A DNA stretch of 64,000 nucleotides from Istiophorus platypterus (taxonomy: Eukaryota > Chordata > Actinopteri > Istiophoriformes > Istiophoridae), in NCBI GenBank assembly GCA_016859345.1, contig CM029121.1, positions 4,321,529-4,385,528 of the forward strand, given 5' to 3'. Below the pieces are notes generated by a model. That model was given only the letters and a program-made list of their open reading frames with translations. It made no database searches and had not been told where the DNA came from. Position 1 is the first letter of the stretch. Each line of letters begins with the position of its first letter. Positions 25,891-37,400 of this stretch are shown here, one piece after another. Position numbers and translations under genes: made by a program.

Positions 25891-27731
25891 GCCCCATGTA
25901 TGGAGGACATGCCAGGTTGAAATAATCGTTTTTTTTAAATGCTTTTGTTGATTACTGTTGCATAGACTATAGAACTGAGTTCTCATGGAGGGAGAGGCTG
26001 CAAAAATTTGTAGTGGAAACTAAAATATTACTAAATATATGCATACTTAATCAAATCTAAATTAATTAAGCTCATATAACCAGAGAATAAAATGTGTTAC
26101 TACAGGGCATGAAAGGTCAAGGACAATGAGCAATTATTTTATGTTAGAGGACTGTTGGAAGCCTCTCACACTCCTCAATATCCCTGAGTTAGAAGTAAAC
26201 AAAACTAGTAGAATGTCAAAAAATGATAAAAGCATGTTTAACAGGCATCTAATGTGCCACAATTGAAAAGAACTGTGTCACAAGCAGATAACACAACCAT
26301 TGGTCAGAACAAAAGGAAGTAATGTAGTACATCATATGGGAAGGAAAAAACCTCATTGGTAGAAACCCCGGAAGAAAGAGTGTCCAATGGTGGACTGGGA
26401 GAAGCTGTGAAACTAACACTGCGTAATCAGTGCAAATATTCCGTTTTTGTATTTTGCAGATCAGACTCATGTCTTTCATAAATTCTTTGTATGCTGAGAA
26501 AAGAAAATGAAATGTAAGTAGTAAAGTTAAGTCATTAGTAAAATAAAATAGTTAATAAAAACAAAGGACAAGGGGGTCACTGGATAAATAAATGGGATCA
26601 GTGATTGGTCATTAGATACACATATGTACAGCTCATTTACACTTCTGTCTGGATGCTGTTTGGTCACCACAGTCAGTTATTAGAGTTTTGTAAACACCTA
26701 CTGACATCTTTACCACATTCAAAGTATTTCTCATACAGAGCAAGATGTTCCGTTGCTACAATAACTGCAGTGTAACAAAGAAAGACACACTGCACCACTA
26801 ATGAGCTCTTCATCTAATTTACTGAGTTTAATAAGACAGTTGGCATGCAGAACAGTTGCTGCATGACCTCAGTGTATCACAGATTCAAGAAAAGGTTATA
26901 ATCATGCTGCAGACAAGAAGAGTGATGGAACCTACAATATACCGGAAGGCCTTTGCTCTGATACAGATCAGCCACAACATTAATACCAGTCTTGTAGCTT
27001 GTAGCTGAATGGTGCACAACAAATGACATATTACACACTCTAAAATATGTGGTTCCTATAGGTTTTTAACAATTTTTGTTAGTGTGAATCCTCTTGAGGC
27101 CTCTTGAGAGGCATTTTGCTGTTTGACCTGTATCAACCCTCTCAATTTTTGTTATTTTGCACTCTTGGAATAAACTTGCCAAATTTGTGGAACAAAATGA
27201 GAAGAAAATATTCAGAAAAATACAATAAGTCATTTTCATTTTTGTTATTTCATTGAAAGTATGACCATGCAAGGACAACAGGAACATGAATCTCTAGCAG
27301 GGAGGTACAGTAGCTGAGCCAATAGCAAGACTATAAAGTAGTAATTATGTTGCACTTGAGTGCTGATAATATTGTGTCTGACGCATAATATACAATAATA
27401 AAACAATAATGAAATACAATGGGATGACACTCCAGTTTAATAGTGTACAAAGACACCAGGGGAACTTAAGTGTTTCCATGATGAGACTACTAGACAGAAC
27501 TCTGACATAAACATTTTGGGGGATTATTGAAGACAAAGTAGATCTTGGATGTAATTCATTTTATCAGTGAAAATGATCCAACAATGAGTCACATTCAGGC
27601 AGCTTATGATGCTTTTTTGTCCAGCCAATTTATCCCTCTTGAGCTTTCAAATCAATTTGAAGAAAGCTATTTGAAAGTACTTTTGACAAGGTGTGTGTTG
27701 CTCTGTGGATAGTTTTTTTATTCTTCTTGTA

Positions 27732-27770
27732 ATGGCTGCTATGGGTGCTCAGAGCACCCACAGCAGCCAT
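27732..27770. repeat. 39-bp near-perfect palindrome
   Basis: ATGGCTGCTATGGGTGCTC, a single A, then GAGCACCCACAGCAGCCAT. The 19-base arms pair with one mismatch (A against C). The one-base spacer means a cruciform or a very tight hairpin, not a pre-miRNA. No coding or transposon context is seen around it. Confidence 0.9.
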
Positions 27771-28599
27771 CACAGCCTTCCTCTAGAGCCAAAAAATGCC
27801 TCAAGATTAGTTGAGCAGCTTTGCAACAAGCTATTCTGTTTTTCGTCTGATTAAATTTGGCTCAGTAAACTGCTTCAAAGGACTGATTTTTAAAACTTAG
27901 ACATGTCCTTTTTGCTGCAATAGGGAAGATAACTTCTAAAGTACTTTGAGATTTATAAAGAGCTAGAAGTTGTCATTGCTGCTTCCATGGTTTCCAATGT
28001 ACATCAGTCGCCCTCCAAAAAAGCGTTGTGGTTAATTAGTGTAAACAAGATAACAGCCATGCCACCAAGGTAAACATCAGTGGAAGTGGCAAGGAGGGAG
28101 AGGTTAGATAGTGCTCTACTGAAACCAAGCAGCTATTTGTCGGTGGCATCACACAATGGTTGGTGAGGATTGAACTTTTTTACACTACAATATTTTTTTG
28201 ATATTTGGTAATACTGGAAACAAGTGAACCTCATATGATCCCCCCAAAGAACTGCAAATGATTTCCAGTGGAATTTTTTTGTAACTCTGGCCATTATTTC
28301 TATCGGTAATAGTAAGATTTTCCTCCCCAAATTCAAAGACCCAGAAACAACTGGTCCTCTTATGCTGGAATTTACCCTGCACCGAGTTTTATGTGCTATA
28401 TTTTGTTTAAAGCAATCTGATTGAACACAAATTAATTTAAAAATGTGAACCAATTGATAATGAAGGTCATAAAATTAGATTTTGAAACAAAATATTAGGT
28501 AATAATGCAGGACCTGCCTTTTTTGATCACTTGAGGGCGGTGGAAACAAACTTTAACCACACATTTTTCATCATCATCATCATTCATCATTTAACATCA

Positions 28600-28860
28600 T
28601 CCTTCAGGTTAATATGATGAACAGCTGCCTATTTACACATCCAACAGATAAAGAGCCACATTCATTTGGAGTCATGTTTCTGACCAATACAAATCCAATA
28701 TTCAATAAAAATAAATAAATTCCCCACTGTTTTCAGTTGGGCCAGAACCCATGCAATCAGAGTAGTTACAGTGAACTAAAACCATAAGTTGCAGGATGGA
28801 AAACCAAAGCACTGAAAGACACTTCAGATTTTGTCACCACGAGCCACCCCTTTCACATAC
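28600..28860 (+). repeat. Old interspersed repeat, copy 2 (family X)
   Basis: This copy matches 1198-1660 in order and orientation, with an internal deletion relative to that copy. It keeps GAACAGCTGCCTATTTACAC, ATTCAATAAAAATAAAT and TTTGTCACCACGAGCCACCC. Confidence 0.65.
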
Positions 28861-29589
28861 AATAGTCATGTCATTCATTGTTAATACAAACAAGACAATA
28901 TTAGATGCTACAAACAATATTAGATGCTACATTAAAGTGCTAACTCCCAGCTTTAAAATGAGTTCATTTACATCAATATAGAAAAAAACTCTGTGGGAGA
29001 TACAGGCCTTTAAACACATACTGCCCAATTTGTTGAGTTTCAAAAATAATTTGATACATGGCTACCAAATGTTTTTTGAGCAGCTGTGTGGAGTTTCACT
29101 GTTAATTCATGCATAAAAAAGCTTACACGTGGCTCAGATTTGACTGAGAGTTCACTAGCCCAGTGGAGTTGTCCCTTGGCGATCCAAGCCATCACTGCTC
29201 CTATCTGTTTCTGCGTCAGGTTTCACACCTGATATTTTGTCTGATTCTGTGTGGAGGGGTCACAGTTGATGTCCTGTAGTTCCTGCATCGGGGGTCTCAG
29301 TCTGTTCTTGAGGATGGGATTCCTGCAGAATCTTGCCTTTTCGTGAGTCTGGGGATTCAGAATTTCCTGCATGTTCCTGCTCCGGTTCGGATCAGAGGTC
29401 CTGATAAACATCCTGTCTGTTCCTGTGTATGGAGTTTCTTTAGCCTTGCCTACACGAGCTTCCAATCTCTAGTAAAGAGTCTAAGTTCCCCTCAGGATCT
29501 CCAGTCAGCAGTACAGTTGACACCAGCTCCTGATCCTTAGCCATCAGTCCCTGCAGACAAATTCTGAGACCTCCAAGACAATCAAGTAA

Positions 29590-29800
29590 CTGTTGTCACA
29601 AAATGCATCCTAGTTCACCTTGGCCCCTGTCTCCAGCCCTTGTTCACTTTCCTCCATCTCCATGTTCTTCTCCTCATTCTCCTTCCACCCAAAAGAATAC
29701 CCCGACTTCCTTCCTGTCACCAATACCATCTGTTCACTCGTTTCAAACCTCCAATCACCTGAACTTCTCTCCCCACTCACACACTTGATACCAGTTCCCT
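29590..29800. repeat. Pyrimidine-rich low-complexity stretch
   Basis: The + strand is strongly C/T-biased with repeated TCTCC, CCTCC and TTCTCC words. This creates overlapping open frames on both strands (up to 132 codons) that I do not regard as genes. Confidence 0.6.
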
Positions 29801-30856
29801 CATCCCCCAAGCCATTACTTATTTCAGCCCTTGTCCCACACTCAGTGTCAATTTTTCTGTTTATGTTTCTGGGTACATATTGTTGTTTCATAAAAAGAAA
29901 GGTTCTCCCACTGTTAAGCACATTTACATATTTCTTTGTGAAGAGCTCTGGAAGAATGAAGTTTATACTGTGGTCTGTGAAATGCAAGTGTGTGGCTCAA
30001 CAGAAACTATTAGTTTAGAATAAAATCTTTCAGGTGTGGTCTGAGTCACTGGTGACAACATGTAGCTGTTTTATATTGTTGAATTGTAATGCATTTGAGG
30101 TGTTGTACTGCACATGTTGTCAACATAACATGTAGTAACCAATTATCCGCAGTGTACACATGATTATTATCCTTGGTTTAGTCACTCTTAAAGCAGGAGG
30201 AGTGTACATCAAAGAAAATAACATTTAATTGGACATGTATTAAAATAAACTTGTGGATATACTGTATAGCTAACTACAAACTCATGAGTGTAGAAACAAA
30301 ACAATTGTACATCCACACAGGGCTCAACATATTAATAACAGACTATGGTCTTCATGATCAAGAGGCCTCAACCAAACAGAACACATAATGGAGATACTGG
30401 AGGGATATATTAAACAGCACTCTAAAAAAATTAGAGAAAATATTTTGGAAAAATATTCTTCCCTCCAAAACTATAAACAATTGTGGAATAATCAGCAATA
30501 TTAAAGTGATAGTGAAGGACAGACATACACCCTTTTTGAAAACATTTGCAGCATCTGTAATGGATATTATTTTCCTGATTCCTCTCAGTTATTTTGAGAT
30601 CTCACTCTCATTAATAGGATACTAGTTTTCACGCATGTCATTAGTTAAATCTGGCTCTGATCTTGTCTGTTAGTTGGCAATGTTGTCCTTTGTTCGTCCA
30701 ACAACAAGTAGTTGAATTGCTACAAACTTTTGCCACAAAATTTTATATAGCTATCAATGGTGCCCAGAGGATGATTCATGATAACTCTGGTGATGGTCTG
30801 ACTTTTATATTGGCCTGACTTCTTTTATCTTTAATTTAATTTTTTTTTTATCTTGT

Positions 30857-32070
30857 TCAATTCAACTTCATTTATATATCACTATATCATAACAGACCTT
30901 ATCTCAGTGCACATTTCATAAAGAGCAGGTCTAGACCAGACTCTTTATAGTTATTATTTACAGAGACCCAACATTTCCCCCATGAGCAGCACTTGGTGAC
31001 AGCGGCAATGAAAAACTCCCTTTTAACAGGTAGAAACGTTGAACAGAACCCGGCTCTTGTCAAGTGGGGGGGGGGGGGTGTCTGCCTCAACCGGCTGGGT
31101 TGAGATTGAAAAAGAGAGGGAGAGAGCAAGGTGACCAAGGGGGGGGGGGACACTAACAGCAAAGCTGATAGTTATACTAATGGGGATATTAATATTACTA
31201 ATAGGACTAAATGAAATGGTAACAGTAGTAACCATAATAATTAAAGCAGTGGGTGTTGATCAGGCTCATGGGCCAAGTACAATAACTACAGATTAGTCTG
31301 AGTTTAACAGTAGGAAGTTGCTGGTCATCCAGATCTTTATATCCTAGGACATGTCTGAAGTTTAGTTAACTGATTGGTTTCATCGGGCTACATTGACAAG
31401 TACAATTGGGTATCATCTGTGTAACAATGGAAGTATATAGAGTGTTTTCCAATAATATTGCCTAGGGGAGCCATATATATGGTGAATAGAACTGGTCCAA
31501 GCACAGAGCCTTGTGGAACTCTGTGACTAACTTTTGAATATATGGAAGATTTATCATCAACATTTACAAATTGAAACGTGATCGTCAATAGTGTCAAATG
31601 TGGCACTAAGATCTAAAAAAAAAAAAAAAAAAAAAAAGTATAGAGAAAAGTCCTTTGTGCGATGATGTTAGAAGATCATTTATAACTTTCTCCAGTGCTA
31701 TATCTCTCTGCTATGATGCCTCTAGATCCTGACTGGAAATCCTTAGATAAACTATTATAATGTACAAAGTCACACAACTTATTGGTGACAGCTTTCTCAA
31801 GATTCTCAGAGAGAAAGGGAAGGTTGGATATGGGTCTATAGTTGGCTACAACATCTGGATCAAGAGTAGGCTTTTTAAGAAGAGACTTAATCACAGCTAT
31901 ATTGATAATAGCCTGATAATAAAGACAGATTGATTATATCTGATAGAGATTTACTAAGAATAAAACTTCTTTGAGCAGCCTGGTTGGGATGTGGTCTGAG
32001 AGACAAGTTGATGATTTAGATAAAGAAATCATTAAAGTTAGTTTGCTAAGATCTGTCTAAGTATATATTG
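30857..32070 (-). mobile_element. L2/Maui-type LINE, internally deleted copy B
   Basis: Minus-strand L2 copy. Its TTGAA-repeat tail is at 30857 and its 3' UTR (30857-31274) closely matches copy A (shared blocks such as ACAGAGACCCAACATTTCCC and GAGCAGCACTTGGTGACAG). The match breaks abruptly at about 31275, where the sequence jumps to the reverse-transcriptase palm: VPQGSVLGPVLFTIY and GNIIGKHSIYFHCY followed by TDD. Farther upstream come KPTLDPDVVANYRPISNLPF and SLSKDFQSGSR. A poly(A/T) run at 31615-31637 and stops break the frame. The polymerase YADD box reads YTDD. The copy is not coding-competent. Its 5' side abuts copy C in opposite orientation. Confidence 0.8.
31615..31637. repeat. Poly(A) run inside L2 copy B
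   Basis: 23 consecutive A on the + strand, lying between two recognisable parts of the reverse-transcriptase frame on the minus strand. Slippage expansion within a dead element is the simplest reading. Confidence 0.95.
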
Positions 32071-35000
32071 AAACTAGTTCTGGTTATTGGGAGCTCTATG
32101 CTGAGAACAATAAGTTAGTAACATCAGCATCCAAAGTCAAATGTATTCCCTGGCCAAGAGTGGGTGACGTTGAATCCTATTTGAAACTTATGGCAAAGGA
32201 TAAATGTAAATACAATATGATTTTTATTCACGTAAGCAGTAACAACACTTGATTACGATAAAAAAAATTAAGATTGACTGAGTGTATGTCGGAGTTTATA
32301 GTTTTCTCTGAGCCCCAGCCTAATATGACAGTGATGACATGCATAGCCACATGTCATCTTTCAACCACTGCCTGTCAAGGTGGTGTCGAGCAAAAAACAT
32401 GGGCTTAGAGGATAAAAGGTGGCCTTACCAGAGAAGTACTGGTCTCATTAGGAGAGACGGCATACATCCTACATTGGATGGAGCAGCTTTCATATCTAGA
32501 AGTCTGACTCAGTTTAAAAAGCATCTTCTGATGCACATATGTGGTCACATCAACATTGTTTTTCCTGGAGTCATCGGGGATTTTGGGTCTTACAACAGAA
32601 ACCCCTGTCCATTAAAAACCCTTCTCCCTGCAACCTGACCGAGGCTGATAAGACCTCGGCCTATGTCCAAGGGGCATTCTGCTGCCCCCACTACTCTCCT
32701 CTCTCCAGCCAGACCAATACGAATGCCTTTTTGCTGCCTCCAAATTGTTACTGATGGCTCTTCTACTGCTGCCCAGGGTTTCAATAGGCCTTGCTTAGGG
32801 AGTGACTTGCAAATCCCTGATTGCCCGCCTCCTCTGGCATACACCTGGTTCTCCACCTGTTCCTCCACCAATCCACCAACTCTTGGTATTTCACCCTCTT
32901 CCTCTCTTGAACTTTCTCTATCCTCTTCTTCCAGGGCACTGTTATCTCCAGTGAGATTAGTTGTGGCCTCAGAGACTAAGATGAAGTCAGGGCTCAATGT
33001 GGACTTGGTGCTCTGTGAGGGAATTTTCATCAATGAAATTCTCTGTGACCTACCTGAAAGGGAGCCCGAGCTTGTTGCTGTTCCAATACGGCCCGATGCT
33101 GCGAAGGCTGTGTGGCCCATCAAGCCATCTGCGTAGATAGCTGCTCACCTTGTGCTTAAAATATTCCACAATGATCATGGGGACTTCACAGATGAGCAGA
33201 GGCTAAAAGATTCGTTGGGGGATTCCATGCTGGTAGACCCAGGCCTTGAATCTTCCACGTAGCCCAGACTTGTCCACCGCTCTTAATCTTGTAACCTTGA
33301 TGGAGTCTGTGTCCTTCAGGTTACAGTAAAAGAACTTCCCAAGGCTATTCCCTGGTTTTCAAGTGACTGAGGAGATCTGGTCTTTTCCCAACCTGAAGCA
33401 AAACTAGTCTGTGACCTTCTGTCTTTTCTGAATCAAGGACCTCACACCTGTGAGGTAATCCATGAAGGAGGTTTCCTTACTAAAGACTTGCTGAGGGGGC
33501 CCTGGCATTCTTTATTAGCTGCCTTAACCATCATGTTCATTACCTACACGTACAAGGTCATTTTCTGGAGATAACATACATCTCATGTTGGATGGAGCAG
33601 CTCTTATATCTAGAAATCTAAGTTTATGAGATGGCCAAAACCATGATGACTCAGATTTAAGACCAAGAGTTACAGTCTTAGAAATTCTCTGTGCTTTCAT
33701 TGCACTAGTTACTTTTATCAAGTGTAGTCCTTGGTACAGACAATTATGGTCTGTGATTTCAATATTCATGTGGACATTGATAATGATAGCCTTAGCACTG
33801 CTTTTATCTTTTTATCATATTCAAATAGCTTTTAAAAAAAAGAATGTAAATAAACTCAGTGTTTTAATCACATCCTCAAAATTATTTTGACTCATGGCAT
33901 CGAAATTGAACATTTATGAGTCTTTCCACTGAACCCTGTTTTATTGCACCATTATGGACTAATTTTGCAATAAATGGATTACACGCCATTAGGCAAACAT
34001 GTCTCTACTAGATTTATATCCGGCAAGGCTGTAGCTAAAGGAAGTGATTCCATTAGCACTTAATTCAGTGCCATCCTACAATATGACAGAGGACTCCCAT
34101 GTTAACTTTAGTTCCTCCTAAACTGATAATTTTTTTGTGCTTCTGGCTCAGTGAGGATGACACAAAGGAGGTTAGCTCCATGTTTAATTGCCAAACCTGT
34201 ATAGTACAGCAAAAAACATTGCTATGTTCTAAATTAGAAGAATCCTGAATAGCTTTGCATTACAGTCCTAAAACCTATAGGATGGACCACTGCAATAACA
34301 GAGGAAAATTAAAAACAACCCTTGGTTTCTTTTCAGCCCTGTTCCCAGTCTGACAGAGTCATTGCTCTATTGATCCAAGTGTTCCTATAGCTCTCAGCAG
34401 TAATAATTTCATGAGCTTCTTTAATGATAAAATTCTAACTATAAAAGACAAAATTCATCACCTCCTGCCCTCAAGGAGAATGATTTATCTTCGAATGCAC
34501 GAACCATAGGAACAGCTGTAAAACCTGATATATATTTAGACAGTTTTCTCCCATTGACCTTCACCAACTAACTTCAATCATTTCTTCATCCTAAAGATCG
34601 ACTTGTCTCTTAGACCCCACCCCAGCTAGGCTGCTTAAGGAAGCTTTGCCCTTTGCACTCATTTATTGGATACAATCAATCTGTGATTAAACCTCTTCTT
34701 AAAAAGCTAAACTTGATCCAGATGTTTTAGACAACTATGGACCCACACACAACTTTCATTTTCCTTGAAAAAGCTGTCACCAATCAGTTGTGGGACTTTT
34801 TACATAATAATAGTTTATAGTTTATGTGAGGATTTCCAGTCAGGATCTAGAATGCATCATAGCAGAGAGACAGCACTGGTGAAAAAATGATCTTCTAATT
34901 GCATTGAATAAAGGACTTGTATATGTCTTGTTAGATCTTAGTGCTGCATTTTTAGACTATTAACCATTAAATCCTATTAAAGAGACTATAGCATTTAATT

Positions 35001-35270
35001 TGCATTACAGGAACTGCTCTAAGTTTGTTTAAGACCAATTTATCAGATTAATTTCAGTTTGTGCACATTAACAATAAATCCTCCATATACTGAAAAGTTA
35101 ATCATGTAATTCCTCAAGGATCTGTGCTTAAACCAGTTCCATTGACCTTATATATGGTTCTGTTAGGTAATATTATTAGGAAACACTAAAACACTAAATT
35201 TCCATTGTTAACCAGGTGATAAGCAACTGTACTTTTAAATGAAGTCTGATGAAACCAGTCAGCTAAGTCC
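32071..35270 (+). mobile_element. L2/Maui-type LINE, long decayed copy C
   Basis: Plus-strand L2 relic spanning ORF1 to the reverse transcriptase. The SGNH-hydrolase-like ORF1 region gives VIGSSMLRTI (32080s), KVKCIPWPRVGDVESYLKLM (32130s) and TGLIRRDGIHPTLDGAAFIS (32430-32500). The endonuclease region gives ISIFMW then DNDSLSTAFIFL (33750-33815). RT blocks follow near 34700-35230 (LDPDV, EDFQSGSRMHHSRETALV), with weak remnants of the palm. Many frameshifts and stops are present and the 3' UTR and tail are absent. A segment of about 0.9 kb (32.65-33.53 kb) does not match L2 in an obvious way. The copy is dead and old, older-looking than A and B. Confidence 0.75.
32663..33530 (+). other. Unassigned segment within L2 copy C
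   Basis: This segment lies between two ORF1-like signatures (GIHPTLDGAAFISRSL at about 32455 and HLMLDGAALISRNL at about 33570). It has long open frames on both strands (157 codons on +, 32663-33136; 177 codons on -, 33123-32590), Ser/Pro/Thr-rich on the + strand. A weak echo of L2 text, IFINEILCD, is seen near 33026. It could be a diverged ORF1-ORF2 junction from a less familiar L2 lineage, or DNA inserted into the element. I do not recognise a product. Confidence 0.35.
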
Positions 35271-36254
35271 TACATAACCAGCAATTTTTTGCCATTTTCT
35301 TTTTCCTCTCCCCTTTAAGATGCTATTTGAAAACCCAAGAGGAAACATATTTGCAGCATAAACTACAAATCAAATCTATCTCAAATCATATTGAATCAAT
35401 ATGTTGGAGATTGATTTAGCAAGGGAACTAAAGAGAAGTATTTGGAATCTCTCATAATAAATGCTGGCAGATAGGCTTGTTGTTAATTCTGCTCTTGCAG
35501 ACATGTAAGTGTTCGGCTACAGCTCAGTTTGAATAACTCCTGGATGCTGTTGCTTTGTGCTGTTTATCCTTCTATTTTGATTTAAACAGATAACAAAGAA
35601 TACTGCATTCAGCCAGTGAGAGCCCTTTTTATTCATTCAGTCGAACATTTACTGTAAGTTAGAAGGAAATATCTGTTGAAATAGCAAACTCAAACTTTAA
35701 TTACCTTAGAGACTCTTTTACCCAAATCATTGAATACACAAAATATCGAGGGTAATTAAGTGTAATTTCTGGTTTTCAATAGATTTGCTTTTAGAGTTTT
35801 TCAAGTGTTTGTGTGTGTGAATGTATGACCCTTTCTCAAGTGGTCCCCCAGGCTACTGCTGTCTATGTAAGAGTGTGTTCATGGGCAACTTGGTTGATTA
35901 GATATGTGTGAACATTAACCTCAAAGACCAGTAAAAACCAAAAGGGAATTCACTTTTTGTTTGATACTGTGAAGGAGGGAATTAATGGATAAATGCATTA
36001 ATGGATGGATAAACATTGTATGTTCAGAGCTCATTATTAGAGTATAGAGGAAACTCTTCTCTATTCTCACTATCTCATCTAAATGGAGACACTCTCTGTG
36101 TTCTCAGAAAGAAGAAGGAGAGGGAGAGACAGAAAGAGCATTGGGGAAGAGGTGCTGAGATCATCAAACCAGTAAGAAGCACTTTGTTGAAAGAATAGCA
36201 GAAGAGGTCACTGAGTCTACAACCTTACTACCATCTTTGATAACCAGCTACAAT

Positions 36255-36335
<81 letters not shown>

Positions 36336-36561
36336 TACTTTACTTGTTCAAGCATGCTAATGGTACCACTATGGAGATCTATTCTTCCTGTCACTGAGCA
36401 GTGAGTTATCATCTTGCTTGTGGTCTTGAGGCGAAAGAATGTGCAGAAACATGAATTGATTTTACTAAAATGAAATATAATAACAAAAAAAATGCCTTGT
36501 TATGGAACCAAGTCATTGCATGTACAGATAAGCATTCAACATACAGCTAGATGTGTAATCA
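35271..36561. other. Intergenic DNA with CA microsatellite
   Basis: No gene recognised. The only clear features are a long (CA)n at 36261-36333 and a short ATTAATGGAT-type repetition near 35980-36010. Confidence 0.6.
36261..36333. repeat. (AC)n microsatellite, 73 bp
   Basis: Perfect AC run of about 36 units, the longest pure dinucleotide run in the window. Confidence 0.97.
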
Positions 36562-36821
36562 TTTGGGATTGACACAATTTTCACAGTTTTGCTTCTGCGC
36601 ACCACCACTATGGATTTGGGAGGAAGCCATGAAGATGTTATTGTAGTGCAGACTTTCGGCCTCATTTCAAGGGTTTTAACAAAAATATCACATTAACCTT
36701 TTAGGAATTACAGCTATTGTATACATAGATCCTCATTTTCAGAGGTTCAAAAGTAATTGGAAAAACCAACATTGTTGTAAATATAAGGATTGTTTTTAAT
36801 ATTTGGATGAAGTCAACTGCT

Positions 36822-36975
36822 ATTGAGGTGGTGTCCAGCAAACAACGAGGGCTGTTTAGGAAATTGTTGGACTTTCTTGGGAAGATGTTGTCTGATCAGA
36901 GGAGGCAGCATACATCACGCGTTGGATGGAGTAGCTCTCATACCCAGAAATCATAGTAAGTTTAGTAGAAGACAA
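36822..36975 (+). mobile_element. L2 ORF1 fragment inside the Tc1 element
   Basis: The stretch reads like the ORF1 block of copy C: GTGGTGTCCAGCAAACAACG matches GTGGTGTCGAGCAAAAAACA (about 32381), and GCATACATCACGCGTTGGAT then GGAGTAGCTCTCATACCC matches GCATACATCCTACATTGGAT then GGAGCAGCTTTCATATC (about 32460). It replaces a few bases of the host element and has no L2 tail, so it is not a simple retrotransposition product. Confidence 0.65.
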
Positions 36976-37124
36976 AAACCATGACAGCCTGAATGATTGC
37001 TTTAGGTCTGAACCCATGGATATCCCCCAACGCTGAGTTTCCTCCCTTGAGATGCTTTACCAGGCCTTTACTGCAGCTACCTCCAGAGACTGCTTTTTTG
37101 CGGGTCTTTTGGCCCTCCGTTATG

Positions 37125-37400
37125 TGTAATTGTGTAATATTATAACATGCCATGAAATTGTTTTAATTGTTTATATATGGTCTATTGTTACAACAAAGTA
37201 TTGCTGTTCTCTGCTGAGTTTGTACTATTTAAATTGCATATTGCACTTTATTTCCCTTATTGATTACTTCTAATGTTTTTGATGTGTTAAATTGTTTTTA
37301 ATTTTGTTAAATGGATTTATGCCTCAGGGAGTGCTATTTAAATGTTGTATTATTGTTGTCTGACCCTCAATATGACAATAAAGCTACTAATATTACTTTG
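37125..37400 (+). mobile_element. Probable retroelement 3' end inside the Tc1 element
   Basis: An AT-rich insert ends TATGACAATAAAGCTACTAA, which resembles the ...TGACAATAAA... tail common at LINE/SINE 3' ends. Tc1 transposase-like sequence is found on both sides of it. No open frame. The class is uncertain. Confidence 0.4.

Larger units (their letters stand above)
25891..30856. other. Intergenic DNA between L2 copies
   Basis: No gene is recognised. The stretch contains a 39-bp near-perfect palindrome (27732-27770), the second copy of repeat family X (28600-28860), a CATCAT run near 28566, a pyrimidine-rich patch (29590-29800) and a short block near 26963 (ATCAGCCACAACATTAATAC) that resembles a common fish repeat end. 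Several open frames of 60-130 codons are present but show no family motif. Confidence 0.55.

Noticed and set aside
27732..27770. microRNA precursor
   Set aside because: The arms are separated by a single base, leaving no loop that Dicer-type processing would need.
29610..30018. Overlapping open frames of 125 and 132 codons on opposite strands
   Set aside because: They arise from a pyrimidine-rich low-complexity stretch with few stop codons. No domain, splice context or start signal supports them.
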